Shown here one piece after another: positions 15,015 to 23,574 of a stretch of DNA of 64,000 nucleotides. Location of the stretch: positions 14,417 to 78,416 of the forward strand of contig CATYIV010000005.1 in assembly GCA_958407465.1 (NCBI GenBank). The letters are read 5' to 3'. The translations under genes were made by a program, and so were the position numbers. The DNA is from an uncultured Collinsella sp. (GTDB taxonomy: Bacteria; Actinomycetota; Coriobacteriia; Coriobacteriales; Coriobacteriaceae). The notes under the pieces are model-generated. The model made no database searches, was not told the origin of the DNA, and saw nothing but the letters and a program-made list of their open reading frames with translations. Positions within the stretch are counted from its first letter, which is position 1. Every line of letters begins with the position of its first letter.

Positions 15015-16397
15015 ATGGACGCTATGGATACTCAGAGCCCAACATATTCCGATGATGAGCTGACCGCTGCGCTCGCCGGACACCTGGCGTCACTTGAGCG
15101 TGATGACAGCTATCGCGTAGACCGTGTGCTCAAGCACTCCGACGTCGAGACGACCGAGCTCGTGTACTTTGAGGGCTCCGGCGGAGGATCTCTTGGTCCC
15201 TTTGTTCGCAAGCGCATCGACGCGTCGGCCCAGATTGGCGGGGCGTATGAACGCCTGTTTGCGGCCCAGCATGCTGGGCGACGTTACGAGCACTTGCCTC
15301 GGATTGTCGATTGCCGCCGCGTGGGCGACGAGCTTTGCGTGGTCATGGAATACATCGAAGGCGAAACGCTCGGGGCCCTGGTGGGGCGTTTGGGTGCGAC
15401 GCCCGATTATGCTTGTGAGCTGTTTGGCGCCCTTTGTGATGCAGTTGCGGAGCTCCATGCCGGCTTTGCGTCGGCGGGGGAGATGGCCGCTCCGGTGATC
15501 CATCGCGACCTAAAGCCCTCGAATATCATCGTGTCGGGCGCAAACTATACGCCCGATACAGGCATGACGTTTTCATCGCTGGTGATTATCGATTTGGGAA
15601 TCGCTCGCGTGTGGCGCGAGGGAGCCGATGCCGATACCGTTAAGTTTGGCACGCGTCCCTATGCGCCGCCCGAGCAGTATGGTTTTGGCCAGACGAGCGT
15701 GCGCAGCGATGTCTATGCGCTCGGTGCCCTGCTGTTCTTTTGTCTGACGGGGGCCGATCCCAAGCCAGGTCGGAACATACGCGAGCAATGCGAGGCACGT
15801 GACGTCCCCGCCTCGCTTGCCGATGTTATTTGCATGGCGATGGCGCTCGATCCGGACAAGCGCTTTGCAAGCGCGAAGGCGCTAGGGCACGCTGCACGCG
15901 CATCGTATGCGTCGTCCGCGCCGAATGCTGCTTCCTTTCAAGAGCCTCCGGAGCGGCGAGCCGTGTGCCCTGCGCCCGTGCTCCCCACGGATCAGTCTCA
16001 GGGTGGATTGCCGTTGGTGCCTGAGCGCCCGAATTTACTCTCCCGCATTCCCGACACCGTTGGGCGCATTTGGAACGCATTCGTCTATCTTTCGCTACTT
16101 GTTTTCTTTGCCGGAAGCCATTTTGCCGTTTTTCATCCTACGGGCGCCAACCAAAACTACCCGATGTGGTTTCTCGCGATTGAGTATTTTATCTTCGTCG
16201 ACGGTCTCGTAGTGCTCATCCATTTTGTGATGCTCGACAAACGCCGCCTTCGCCGGCGGTTTGAGCTACTCGATAGATACCGCGGTAAAAAGCTTGCAAA
16301 GCTTTGGCTCAAGGCTATGGGTGTGCTCTTGTTGGCAATGATTATCATTGTTGCCATTGCAAACGCGACTGGCGTCGTCGATACCTCCGTCGCGTAA
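15015..16397 (+). CDS. Membrane Ser/Thr protein kinase
   Basis: This 460-residue protein has an N-terminal Hanks-type kinase domain: a Gly-rich loop (EGSGGGSLG), the lysine in FVRKRI, the catalytic loop VIHRDLKPSN (residue ~163), IIDLGIA in place of DFG, and APPEQYG in the activation segment. A Pro-rich linker follows, then hydrophobic segments at about residues 350-375, 385-405 and 435-455, so the C-terminus is membrane-embedded. It lacks PASTA repeats, unlike PknB. The start is uncertain: ATG at 15015 or 15024, neither with a good ribosome-binding site, and both close to a hairpin. Confidence 0.85.
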   Translation: MDAMDTQSPTYSDDELTAALAGHLASLERDDSYRVDRVLKHSDVETTELVYFEGSGGGSLGPFVRKRIDASAQIGGAYERLFAAQHAGRRYEHLPRIVDCRRVGDELCVVMEYIEGETLGALVGRLGATPDYACELFGALCDAVAELHAGFASAGEMAAPVIHRDLKPSNIIVSGANYTPDTGMTFSSLVIIDLGIARVWREGADADTVKFGTRPYAPPEQYGFGQTSVRSDVYALGALLFFCLTGADPKPGRNIREQCEARDVPASLADVICMAMALDPDKRFASAKALGHAARASYASSAPNAASFQEPPERRAVCPAPVLPTDQSQGGLPLVPERPNLLSRIPDTVGRIWNAFVYLSLLVFFAGSHFAVFHPTGANQNYPMWFLAIEYFIFVDGLVVLIHFVMLDKRRLRRRFELLDRYRGKKLAKLWLKAMGVLLLAMIIIVAIANATGVVDTSVA

Positions 16398-16401
16398 AAG
16401 A

Positions 16402-16426
16402 AAAAGGACCCCAATTGGGGCCCTTT
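16402..16426 (+). terminator. Shared terminator of two convergent genes
   Basis: A roughly 10-bp stem AAAGGACCCC with GGGGCCCTTT (one mismatch, loop AATT) has A- and T-rich flanks. It lies between the kinase stop (16397) and the stop of the minus-strand gene (16437) and could serve both. Confidence 0.6.
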
Positions 16427-16436
16427 GACGTTGATC

Positions 16437-17570
16437 TTAGATGCGGTTCATCTGGGTTGCAACCTTGTTGTACCAGTCCTGCCACGTGGGCGGGCAGTAC
16501 TTTTTGGCGGCTGCCGGGGTAAGCGTGGAGCCATAGTTGGCGCCCAGGTAGGCAACGTGGGCAGAGACGCCCTCGCTCCAGCTACCAAAGCTCCGCCAGC
16601 CGCCGCCGCGGGCGCTCCAGCCCCAGGCGTTATAGGAGCCGGCACAATAGAGGCCCTTGCTGCTCTCGATGCAGGCGATGGCGGGAGACCAGCGAGGGTC
16701 AACACCGGTGTTCCAGGCTGCCACGGCAAAGTTGTAACCCTGGCCTGCCATGGGGGAGCCGGCGAGGTAGTTGTCGATGCGACTCGTCCACTCGTTGATA
16801 AACGAGTCGTAATCGGAGCTGCCGGTATTGGAGTTGTTCACCGTGGTGTCGATAGTGGTGTTGGCGTTATTGGCCTGGCTGTTGGAGTTGTTGCCGCTCA
16901 CGCCCTCGCCCGAGAGCTTCTCGGCGGCAGCGGCCTTGTCGGCCTCGAGCTTGGCCAGCTCGGCGGCATTCTCCTGCTCGGCCTTTGCCTGGGCTTCGCT
17001 GCGAAGCTGCTGGGCCTGTGCCAGTGCGTCCTCGGCGGTTTTCTGCTCGGTCTCGAGTTGGGACTTGGCCTGCTCGAGCTCGGTCTTGTTCTGCTCGAGT
17101 TCGGTCTGCATCTTGTTGAGCTCTTCGATCTCGTCGACGCTCGAGCTCGTGATCTGGTTGGTGTACTTGCAGGTGGTGATGAACTCGCCCAGGCTCTGCG
17201 CGTTGACCAGGAAGCTCACGATGGGGTTGGTGCCCTTCTGGTACTTATACAGATCGCGCATGGCGGAGCTCGCCTTGGCCTGTTGATCGGGAAGTTCGGC
17301 TTCGATCTTCTCGATGCTTGCCTCGTTAGTGTCGATTTGCTTCTGCAGATCCTCGAGCTTGGTGCGGGCTTCGTTGTAGGCACTCGTGGCGGTTTCGATT
17401 TTCTGCTGGGCAGCGGAAAGCTGATCCTGCGTTGCCTGCGAGGCGGCATAGGCTGCGACGGGGGAGAGCATCGGCGCGGCCGTCAGTGTAACGGCAAGCG
17501 CGGCGCTCGTGATGATACGAGCCGGCTTCGACGCGATGAGCGCTGCGGTGCGATGGTTCGAATGCTGCAT
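16437..17570 (-). CDS. Secreted coiled-coil protein with lysozyme-like C-terminal domain
   Basis: This 377-residue exported protein has a signal peptide (about residues 1-43, ending in AAYAA), two long coiled coils (about 45-110 and 145-235, rich in Glu, Gln, Ala and Lys) as in PcsB/CwlO-type cell-wall proteins, an Asn/Ser linker, and a C-terminal domain of ~110 residues (WTSRIDNYLAGSPM...SPAIACIESSKG...WGWSARGGGWRSFGSW) resembling lysozyme or glucosaminidase folds, with Glu in ACIESS as a candidate catalytic residue. It probably acts in peptidoglycan remodelling at division. The ATG at 17570 follows AGAGGGA; a TTG 15 bases earlier is less likely. Confidence 0.75.
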   Translation of the reverse strand: MQHSNHRTAALIASKPARIITSAALAVTLTAAPMLSPVAAYAASQATQDQLSAAQQKIETATSAYNEARTKLEDLQKQIDTNEASIEKIEAELPDQQAKASSAMRDLYKYQKGTNPIVSFLVNAQSLGEFITTCKYTNQITSSSVDEIEELNKMQTELEQNKTELEQAKSQLETEQKTAEDALAQAQQLRSEAQAKAEQENAAELAKLEADKAAAAEKLSGEGVSGNNSNSQANNANTTIDTTVNNSNTGSSDYDSFINEWTSRIDNYLAGSPMAGQGYNFAVAAWNTGVDPRWSPAIACIESSKGLYCAGSYNAWGWSARGGGWRSFGSWSEGVSAHVAYLGANYGSTLTPAAAKKYCPPTWQDWYNKVATQMNRI

Positions 17571-17633
17571 CCAGTCCCTCTGCAATCAATCGTAGGTTAT
17601 AGTTCGAAAGGTATTCTACTACTGCTTTCGACC

Positions 17634-17678
17634 TCAACTTGAACCTTAAAGGTTCTAAAGGGTCAAGTTGAACTTGAG
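17634..17678. promoter_or_regulatory. Clustered palindromes upstream of the coiled-coil gene
   Basis: Two perfect 15-bp palindromes lie about 22 bp apart: GAACCTTAAAGGTTC (17641-17655) and TCAAGTTGAACTTGA (17663-17677). The second resembles the operator class of MerR/SoxR regulators. TCAACTTGAA also occurs at 17635 and near 63858. No MerR gene lies in the window, so the binding protein is unknown. Confidence 0.45.
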
Positions 17679-17804
17679 GCTTTGGCTTTGACCTGCAGTT
17701 ATGATGAATTGTTGAGAAACCATAGAGTTCAACTTTAACGTTACAGAGCTCTGTTTGAGAGGAGTTTTGAGCTGTAAAAGCCATCTCAACGTGGGGTTTT
17801 ATAA

Positions 17805-18437
17805 CTACAGCGTGCCCTTCTGGCGAGCCTGCTCAATCTCTTCGAGGGCCTCGGCGGGGGTGAACGAACAGGTGCCGTCGCCGAGTTTGATTACCTGGAT
17901 ATCGTCGCCGGCGTAGACCTCTCCGCCCTTTAGTACCACGCCAAAAACGCCCTCGTGGGGAAAGATGCAGTCGCCGGCGAGATAGTAGATGGCACAGCGT
18001 GTGTGGCAGACCTTGCCGATTTGGCTGATTTCGACAAGCACCTCGCTGCCAAGCTTGAGCTGTGTGCCCAAGGGGAGCGAGAGCAGGTTGATGCCCCGGG
18101 TTGTGAAGTTCTCGCCAAAGTCGCCCTCGTGCACATCGAGCCCGCGCGCCTGCGCCGTCTGGATAGACTCTGCAGCTAAAAAGGAAACCTGGCGGTGCCA
18201 ATGCCCGGCGTGCGCATCAGAGGCGAGGCCAAATTGCTCTATAACGGTGTCGTGCCCGTCGGCGACGGGCGACTTGCGCGTGCCCTTGTGTGCCGACGTG
18301 TTGATCGAGACAATGCGGGCGGGTCCGTTGTAGGCGTCGTTTGCCGTGCACAGGGGAGCGGTCGCTTTCGCACGTTCTGCCAGCTCGCGCCTCGCGGCAT
18401 TGAGGATGGGATTATCGGTCGGATGGTCTTGGGGCAC
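17805..18437 (-). CDS. MOSC domain protein
   Basis: This 210-residue protein contains a MOSC domain (about residues 40-190): VSINTSAHKGTRKSPV, DAHAGHWHRQVSFLAAES, GDFGENFTTRGINLLSLPLG and the conserved Cys in VCHTRCAIYYLAGDCIFPHEGVFG. MOSC domains bind molybdenum cofactor or related sulfur chemistry; stand-alone proteins of this kind are of uncertain substrate. No other molybdopterin gene lies in the window. The ATG at 18437 gives a complete domain. Confidence 0.82.
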   Translation of the reverse strand: MPQDHPTDNPILNAARRELAERAKATAPLCTANDAYNGPARIVSINTSAHKGTRKSPVADGHDTVIEQFGLASDAHAGHWHRQVSFLAAESIQTAQARGLDVHEGDFGENFTTRGINLLSLPLGTQLKLGSEVLVEISQIGKVCHTRCAIYYLAGDCIFPHEGVFGVVLKGGEVYAGDDIQVIKLGDGTCSFTPAEALEEIEQARQKGTL

Positions 18438-18573
18438 GTGTGCGCCTTTCGCTCGAAGATGTCAATACGATGAATCCTACAACAATGGTAGGTTCATTGC
18501 CCATTGTCATACAACGGTGAGCGCCGTCTTCGTGCTGGACGATTACGTCGATTGCCATAGATACGGTGGAGCT

Positions 18574-18603
18574 TTGGGCGCCGGCGGCTTGGCACGCTAG
18601 AAT
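18574..18603 (+). promoter_or_regulatory. Probable promoter of the D-Asp ligase / racemase pair
   Basis: TTGGGC (18574-18579), an 18-bp spacer and TAGAAT (18598-18603) lie 57 bases before the ligase start. Confidence 0.45.
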
Positions 18604-18659
18604 GAATCAGTTGCGCAAAGACCGCCCGTTGTGTGGGCAGTTCATGATAGGAAGTTTCC

Positions 18660-19916
18660 ATGGCATTGCAGTTTACAGAGCGCGAGTTCATTCCCGTGCT
18701 GCTTGGTGGCGACATCAACGCCTATTCGGTGGCGCGCGCCTTCTACGAGGAGTACCAGGTCAAGAGTCTGGTTTTTGGCAAGTACCAGACGGGTCCCGCG
18801 TACCGCAGCCAGATTATCGACTACACGCCCAACGTGGATATCGATACCATGCCCGTGATGCTCAAAACCGTCAACGGCATTGCCCAAGCGCATGCCGATA
18901 AGACGATTGTCCTTGTGGGCTGTGGCGATAACTATGTTGCCCTCGTGGCTCAGGCCAAGGATGCCCATGAGTTGGCGGATAACATCGTCGCGCCTTACGC
19001 TCCCTATAGCATGCTTGAGCAGTGTCAGAAGAAGGAGATCTTCTACGAGCTGTGCGAGAAGCATGGCGTGCCCTATCCACACACGTTTACCTTTACCAAG
19101 GCGATGCTCAATGCTCAGGGTGAGGCGCCTGCCGAAGTGCTCGACCAGATCGATTTTCCTTACCCGATGATTCTGAAGCCTTCTGACGGCATCATGTGGT
19201 GGCAGCATGAGTTCGAGGGCCAGAAGAAGGCCTATGAGATTGCCGACCGCGCCGAGCTGGAACAGGTCATTCGCGATTCGTATGCCAGCGGCTACACCGA
19301 TGATCTGATCTTGCAGGATCGCGTGCCCGGCAACGACGAGTACATGCGCGTGCTCACCAGCTATTCCGACCGCAACGGTAAGGTCCGCATGATGTGCCTG
19401 GGCCATGTGCTGCTCGAGGAGCATCAGCCCCACGGTGTCGGCAACCATGCCTGTATCATTACCGAGCCCAACGACGAGCTCATGGGCGGCGTGCGCAAGT
19501 TGCTCGAGGACCTTCACTTTGTGGGCTATTCCAACTTTGACGTTAAGTACGACGAGCGCGATGGCTCGTTTAAGTTCTTCGATTTCAACACGCGCCAGGG
19601 TCGCAGCAACTACTACGTTACCAACAGCGGCTTTAACGTTGCCAAGTATGTGGTGGACGAGTATGTGCTCAACCGCCCGTTTGAGCCGGAGTTTGTGACG
19701 GCGCAGGACGAGGCCCTGTGGATGGTCGTCCCCATGGGCGTCGTCGACAAGTACGTCAAGGATCCCGAGCTGCGCGCTAAGGTGCATCGCCTGGACAAGG
19801 AGGGCAAGGGCGCCGACCCTTCGTTTATGAAGGGCGACTTTGTCTTTAACCGCTGGCTGCGCATGTGGCACACCAAGCTGCGCCACTTTAAGCTGTTCAA
19901 GACGTATTACAAGTAG
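18660..19916 (+). CDS. ATP-grasp ligase, probably peptidoglycan D-aspartate ligase
   Basis: This 418-residue ATP-grasp enzyme resembles D-aspartate ligases (Asl type), which activate D-Asp as an acyl phosphate and attach it to the side-chain amine of the stem-peptide diamino acid. Visible elements are FPYPMILKPSDG (ATP-binding lysine), LILQDRVPGNDEYM (E/D region) and FKFFDFNTRQGRSNYY (metal-binding Asp/Asn). The next gene is an aspartate racemase, so substrate supply and use are paired. Other carboxylate-amine ligase roles cannot be excluded without structural comparison. The ATG at 18660 follows TAGGAAG. Confidence 0.8.
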   Translation: MALQFTEREFIPVLLGGDINAYSVARAFYEEYQVKSLVFGKYQTGPAYRSQIIDYTPNVDIDTMPVMLKTVNGIAQAHADKTIVLVGCGDNYVALVAQAKDAHELADNIVAPYAPYSMLEQCQKKEIFYELCEKHGVPYPHTFTFTKAMLNAQGEAPAEVLDQIDFPYPMILKPSDGIMWWQHEFEGQKKAYEIADRAELEQVIRDSYASGYTDDLILQDRVPGNDEYMRVLTSYSDRNGKVRMMCLGHVLLEEHQPHGVGNHACIITEPNDELMGGVRKLLEDLHFVGYSNFDVKYDERDGSFKFFDFNTRQGRSNYYVTNSGFNVAKYVVDEYVLNRPFEPEFVTAQDEALWMVVPMGVVDKYVKDPELRAKVHRLDKEGKGADPSFMKGDFVFNRWLRMWHTKLRHFKLFKTYYK

Positions 19917-20000
19917 ATGAGCGCGGCGCCCGTCCGGTTTGCATCGGGCGGGCGCGGGTATGATACGCGCAATTGCGCAAGCGTCACCAAGGAGGCGGCG

Positions 20001-20747
20001 ATGGAAAAGCTGGGAGTTATCGGCGGCATGGGCGCCGAGGCCACGTCGTATTACTACGACCAGGTGGTGCGTCATACGGCTGCTGCCTGCGATCAGGAAC
20101 ATATCGACATGGTGGTACTCTCCAAGTCGACCATGCCCGACCGCACGCTGGCCATTAAGACCGGCGAGCATGCCAAACTGCTGGCGACCATGAAAGAGTG
20201 CGCCCAGGCACTCGAGTCGCTGGGCTGTGCACACATTGCCATTCCCTGCAACACGTCACACTACTTCTATGACCAGATCCAGTCGTTTACGAAGGTGCCG
20301 ATTATCCACATGCCGCGTGAGTCGGTGCGCTATGCTCTGGCCGGTGCGGTGATGGGGGAGTGCGAGTTCGACCCCAACCTGAGTATGCCGGCCGAGCCGG
20401 TGCATAAGATCGGCATCATGGGAACCGATGGCACCGTGGGCGCGGGCGTCTACGGCCGCGAATGCGAGGCCGCGGGTGTCGAGGTTGTCTATCCCAGCGA
20501 GAAACGTCAGAACGATGTGATGTCGCTTATCTACGATGATGTGAAGGCCGGACGTGAGCCCGATATGGATAAGTTCGACCGCGTGATGTGGGAGTTCGCC
20601 CGTAGCGGCTGCGACCGCGTCATTCTGGCCTGCACCGAGCTCTCGGTGCTGCAGAAGTACCGAGAGATGCCCGAGATCACCCTCGACTCCATGGATGTCC
20701 TGGTGCGCGAATCCATCATCCGTAGCGGTGCCCCCTACCGCCTCTAG
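20001..20747 (+). CDS. Aspartate/glutamate racemase family protein
   Basis: This 248-residue cofactor-independent racemase starts MEKLGVIGGMGAEAT and has both catalytic cysteines, in IPCNTSHYF and LACTELSVL, so it is likely active. The ATG at 20001 has AAGGAGG 5 bases upstream; the longer frame from 19917 has no such site. It lies 84 bases after the D-aspartate-ligase-like gene in the same direction. The likely joint role is making D-Asp and adding it to the peptidoglycan cross-bridge. Aspartate specificity is inferred from the neighbour. Confidence 0.88.
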   Translation: MEKLGVIGGMGAEATSYYYDQVVRHTAAACDQEHIDMVVLSKSTMPDRTLAIKTGEHAKLLATMKECAQALESLGCAHIAIPCNTSHYFYDQIQSFTKVPIIHMPRESVRYALAGAVMGECEFDPNLSMPAEPVHKIGIMGTDGTVGAGVYGRECEAAGVEVVYPSEKRQNDVMSLIYDDVKAGREPDMDKFDRVMWEFARSGCDRVILACTELSVLQKYREMPEITLDSMDVLVRESIIRSGAPYRL

Positions 20748-20753
20748 CTTCCG

Positions 20754-20776
20754 ACCTGTCAAAAAGGGACAGGTTA
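20754..20776 (+). repeat. Short hairpin with GGGACAGG arm
   Basis: ACCTGTC and GGACAGGT flank AAAAAG and are followed by TAATTTT. It lies just after the racemase stop and may help termination. Confidence 0.45.
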
Positions 20777-20806
20777 ATTTTGGTAGGTTTTATCTGGTGA
20801 AACAGT

Positions 20807-20845
20807 AAGGCCTCGGCTCGTTTGGTGCGAGCCGAGGCCTTTTGC
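20807..20845. terminator. Bidirectional terminator between racemase and ecfT
   Basis: A perfect 14-bp stem (20807-20820 with 20828-20841) has TTTT on one side and AA on the other. It separates two convergent genes. Confidence 0.85.
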
Positions 20846-20871
20846 GTTGGGCGGTTGCTGTCAGTGGTGAA

Positions 20872-21618
20872 CTAGAACAGGAAGCCGATGGCGATGAGGG
20901 CGATGCTGACGATGAGCACGGCGATGTCTAGGCCCTTGATGGGGTAGCGCTTGTACGAGCTGGCGCGCGTACGCAGATAGAAGCCGCGCTGTTCTGCCGC
21001 CAAGGCTGTGGCATCGGTCTTGCCCACGCTCGAGATGAGCAGCGGCACGCACAGTGGCAGCATGAGCTTAAGCTTCTTGATGGGGTTCTTGGTGTCGTAC
21101 TCGACGCCGCGTGCGGTCTGCGCCTCCATGATGGCGTTCATCTCTTGACCAAACACCGGCACGAAGCGCAGCGCCGTGGTAAAAGTGAAAGCATAGCGAT
21201 ACGGCACGTGCAGCACCTCGACGCAGGCGTTGGCAAGGTCGTTGAGCTTGGTCACCATGAGCATGAGGATGAGTGGTAACGCCACACCCAGCAGGCGCAG
21301 ACAGGCCTTCGATCCTGTGATGAGACCCGTGTCGGTGATAAAGCCCCACACCACGTTGCCATCGCGCATAAAGGCCAGCTGGAGCACCAGCATGATAAGC
21401 GCGAGCGGAATCAGCAACTTGAGCAGTGAGAACAGACGGTCGACGACGCCGGCATAGGCACCCAGCGCAAGGGTGAGTGCCAAAAAGCCCAGCAGCGCCA
21501 CGTAGATGTCGGACAAGAAGATGCCGACGATGATGGCGGCGGCGAGGCCCAGTTTGACGACGGGATTCAGGCGATGCAGCAGCGTATCGCCCGGCATGTA
21601 GTCGATGACGTTAACCAC
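20872..21618 (-). CDS. ecfT: ECF transporter transmembrane (T) component
   Basis: This 248-residue integral membrane protein couples the ATPases to the substrate-binding S component. It has four to six hydrophobic segments and both Ala-Arg-Gly coupling motifs of EcfT (EAQTARGVE and AAEQRGFYLRTRAS) that touch the ATPases. A GTG start at 21618 overlaps the end of the ATPase gene by 8 bases and has AAGGAG upstream, which argues for coupled translation. It is the last gene of the S-ATPase-T unit. Confidence 0.88.
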   Translation of the reverse strand: MVNVIDYMPGDTLLHRLNPVVKLGLAAAIIVGIFLSDIYVALLGFLALTLALGAYAGVVDRLFSLLKLLIPLALIMLVLQLAFMRDGNVVWGFITDTGLITGSKACLRLLGVALPLILMLMVTKLNDLANACVEVLHVPYRYAFTFTTALRFVPVFGQEMNAIMEAQTARGVEYDTKNPIKKLKLMLPLCVPLLISSVGKTDATALAAEQRGFYLRTRASSYKRYPIKGLDIAVLIVSIALIAIGFLF

Positions 21619-23362
21619 GGTGGACCATCTCCTTGGCAATTCGAACGACATCGGTGACCTCGCTCACCTGCGCAAAAGCGGGCGAGACGGAAGATGCCAG
21701 ACGGCGCGAGAGTTCAATAACCTGGGGAGGCTCCACGTAGGCACGCCGCATGAGATCGATGTTCGAGAATAGCTCGTGCGTGCGGCCGCGGTCGAGGATG
21801 CGACCGTCGGCCATTACCACAATGCGCTCGGCAAAGTCGGAGACGACTTCCATATCGTGGCAGACCATGATAACGGCGCAACCGCGCTCGGCCATGGTAC
21901 GCACCGTTTCCATGACGGTCATGCACTCGCGGTAATCAAGGCCGCTCGTGGGCTCGTCGAGCACAACGATCTTGGGCTCTACGACCACGACAGAGGCGAG
22001 TGCCACCATCTGGCGCTGACCGCGCGAGAGCGAGAAGGGCGCCTCGTCGGCCGGCAAGCCAAAGCGGTCGATGACGAGCTGGGCGCGACGCAGAGCCTCG
22101 GCACGGTCCATGCCGCCAAGCTCCAAGCCAAAGGCGACCTCGTCGAGCACGGTGTCCTTGCAGATCTGACGGTCAGGGTTTTGGAAGAGGGTCGCGACCT
22201 CGCGGGCAATGCGACTCGTGGGGGCGGTTGCAGTATCCAGTCCCGTGACGCGCACGCTGCCCGAGGCGGGCTTGAGCAGGCCCGTGAGCAGCTTGGTGAG
22301 CGTGGTCTTGCCGGCACCGTTCTGGCCGACGATGCCCACGAGCTCGCCAGGATAGAGCGTCAGGCTAAGGTCGTGTACGGCGGCGCCGCCATTGGGATAG
22401 GCAAACTCAACATGGTCGAAGGTGAGTACGGGTTCGGCGTCCTTGGCATGAGGGCGCAACGACGGTGCATGCGGGGAACCGGCGGGCGCCTGGGCTTCGA
22501 TGGCCACGTGTGCGGGGTCGACGATGCCCGAAATCAGGCGCTCGGCCTCATCGACATCCAAGCAGGGGGTACCGCTTACCAGGCCATCGGCCTCGAGGCT
22601 ATTGAAGATACGCGTGACGCGAGGGCAGTCGACGCCGATGGCACGGAGCTCGTCGGTATGCGCGAAGACCTCGTGTGGCTCGCCCTGCAGCGCGATTTCG
22701 CCATGGTTGAGCACGAGCACGCGGTTGCAGTACTCCGAGAGCAGGGCGACCTTTTGCTCAACGACGACGATGGTGATTCCAAGTGCGCGGTTTGCCTCAC
22801 GCAGCGTCTCGAAAACCAACGTGGAGCTGGCGGGGTCGAGTGCCGCGGTGGGCTCGTCGAGAACCATGACGCGCGGGCGCATGGCGAGGATGGCGGCGAT
22901 GGCTACCTTTTGCTTCTGTCCGCCCGAGAGCGTGGCGATCTCGCGGTCGCGCAGGTCGCTGATGCCGACGGTCTCGAGCGTTTCGCTCACGCGCTGCTCG
23001 ATCTGGTTGTGGGGAACGCCAAAGTTCTCGAGGCCAAAGAGCATCTCGTCCTCGACGACCGAGGCGACCATCTGCGTGTCGATATCCTGCAGCACACTGC
23101 CGACGATTTGCGAGACGTCGGTGAGCGAGACTTCGCAGGTGTCGTGGCCGTCAACCATGACGGACCCAAAGAACGTGCCGGTGTAGTGGTGGGGCACGGC
23201 ACCCGACAGACAGGCGGCAAGCGTGGACTTGCCGGCGCCCGAGGGCCCGATGATGCCGATGAAATCTCCCTTGTTCACGCTGAGCGAGATGTGGCTGAGC
23301 GCCTGCTCGGTCTGCGTGCCATAGGAGAACGAGACATCGTCGACGTTGATGATCGTTTCCAT
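21611..23362 (-). CDS. ecfA: ECF transporter ATPase with two fused ABC domains
   Basis: This 583-residue protein contains two complete ABC ATPase domains in one chain, replacing the usual EcfA1/EcfA2 pair. Domain 1 (about 1-245) has Walker A GPSGAGKST, signature LSGGQKQ and Walker B VMVLDEPTAALD. Domain 2 (about 310-560) has GQNGAGKTT, the variant signature LSRGQRQ and IVVLDEPTSGLD. A ~65-residue linker joins them. It powers the T and S components encoded around it. The 212-bp gap from the S gene holds two palindromic elements. Confidence 0.9.
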   Translation of the reverse strand: METIINVDDVSFSYGTQTEQALSHISLSVNKGDFIGIIGPSGAGKSTLAACLSGAVPHHYTGTFFGSVMVDGHDTCEVSLTDVSQIVGSVLQDIDTQMVASVVEDEMLFGLENFGVPHNQIEQRVSETLETVGISDLRDREIATLSGGQKQKVAIAAILAMRPRVMVLDEPTAALDPASSTLVFETLREANRALGITIVVVEQKVALLSEYCNRVLVLNHGEIALQGEPHEVFAHTDELRAIGVDCPRVTRIFNSLEADGLVSGTPCLDVDEAERLISGIVDPAHVAIEAQAPAGSPHAPSLRPHAKDAEPVLTFDHVEFAYPNGGAAVHDLSLTLYPGELVGIVGQNGAGKTTLTKLLTGLLKPASGSVRVTGLDTATAPTSRIAREVATLFQNPDRQICKDTVLDEVAFGLELGGMDRAEALRRAQLVIDRFGLPADEAPFSLSRGQRQMVALASVVVVEPKIVVLDEPTSGLDYRECMTVMETVRTMAERGCAVIMVCHDMEVVSDFAERIVVMADGRILDRGRTHELFSNIDLMRRAYVEPPQVIELSRRLASSVSPAFAQVSEVTDVVRIAKEMVHRG

Positions 23363-23380
23363 GGATACCTTTCATAGTCA

Positions 23381-23424
23381 TTGGGGACGTTCTTAAATGA
23401 CTAGTCGTTTAAGAACGTCCCCAA
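23381..23424. repeat. 44-bp palindrome in the ECF operon
   Basis: TTGGGGACGTTCTTAAA pairs with TTTAAGAACGTCCCCAA, and the centre GACTAGTC is also palindromic; one mismatch overall. It lies just upstream of the ATPase gene. Several other intergenic palindromes in the window also carry GGGAC/GTCCC (35185, 46497, 63687). Confidence 0.7.
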
Positions 23425-23467
23425 GAGCTAGCCGTTTGGGACAGTCTTTGGTGGTGAAGCACGGAGA

Positions 23468-23568
23468 CGGCTTTACGAGGGGCCTCAGGTTGGCGTGAAA
23501 GAGGAACGAAGCGTACTTGGGTACGCGAGCGACGAATGAACGCCAAGATGGGGTGGCTCGTAAAGCCG
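23468..23568 (+). repeat. Nested palindromic element, family 1, copy B
   Basis: Outer arms CGGCTTTACGAG (23468-23479) and CTCGTAAAGCCG (23557-23568) pair, as do TTGGCGT (23490-23496) and ACGCCAA (23540-23546), and the central hairpin GCGTAC-TTGG-GTACGC (23511-23526). The core GTGAAAGAGGA...CGACGAATGAACG matches copies A and C, while arms and loop differ with pairing kept. The tail hairpin of A and C is absent. It lies between the S and ATPase genes of the transporter. Confidence 0.75.
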
Positions 23569-23574
23569 AGCTGG

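Noticed and set aside
21776..23377. 533-codon plus-strand frame opposite the ECF ATPase gene
   Set aside because: The minus-strand gene has two full sets of ABC motifs. The plus frame has none and ends with the opposite gene.
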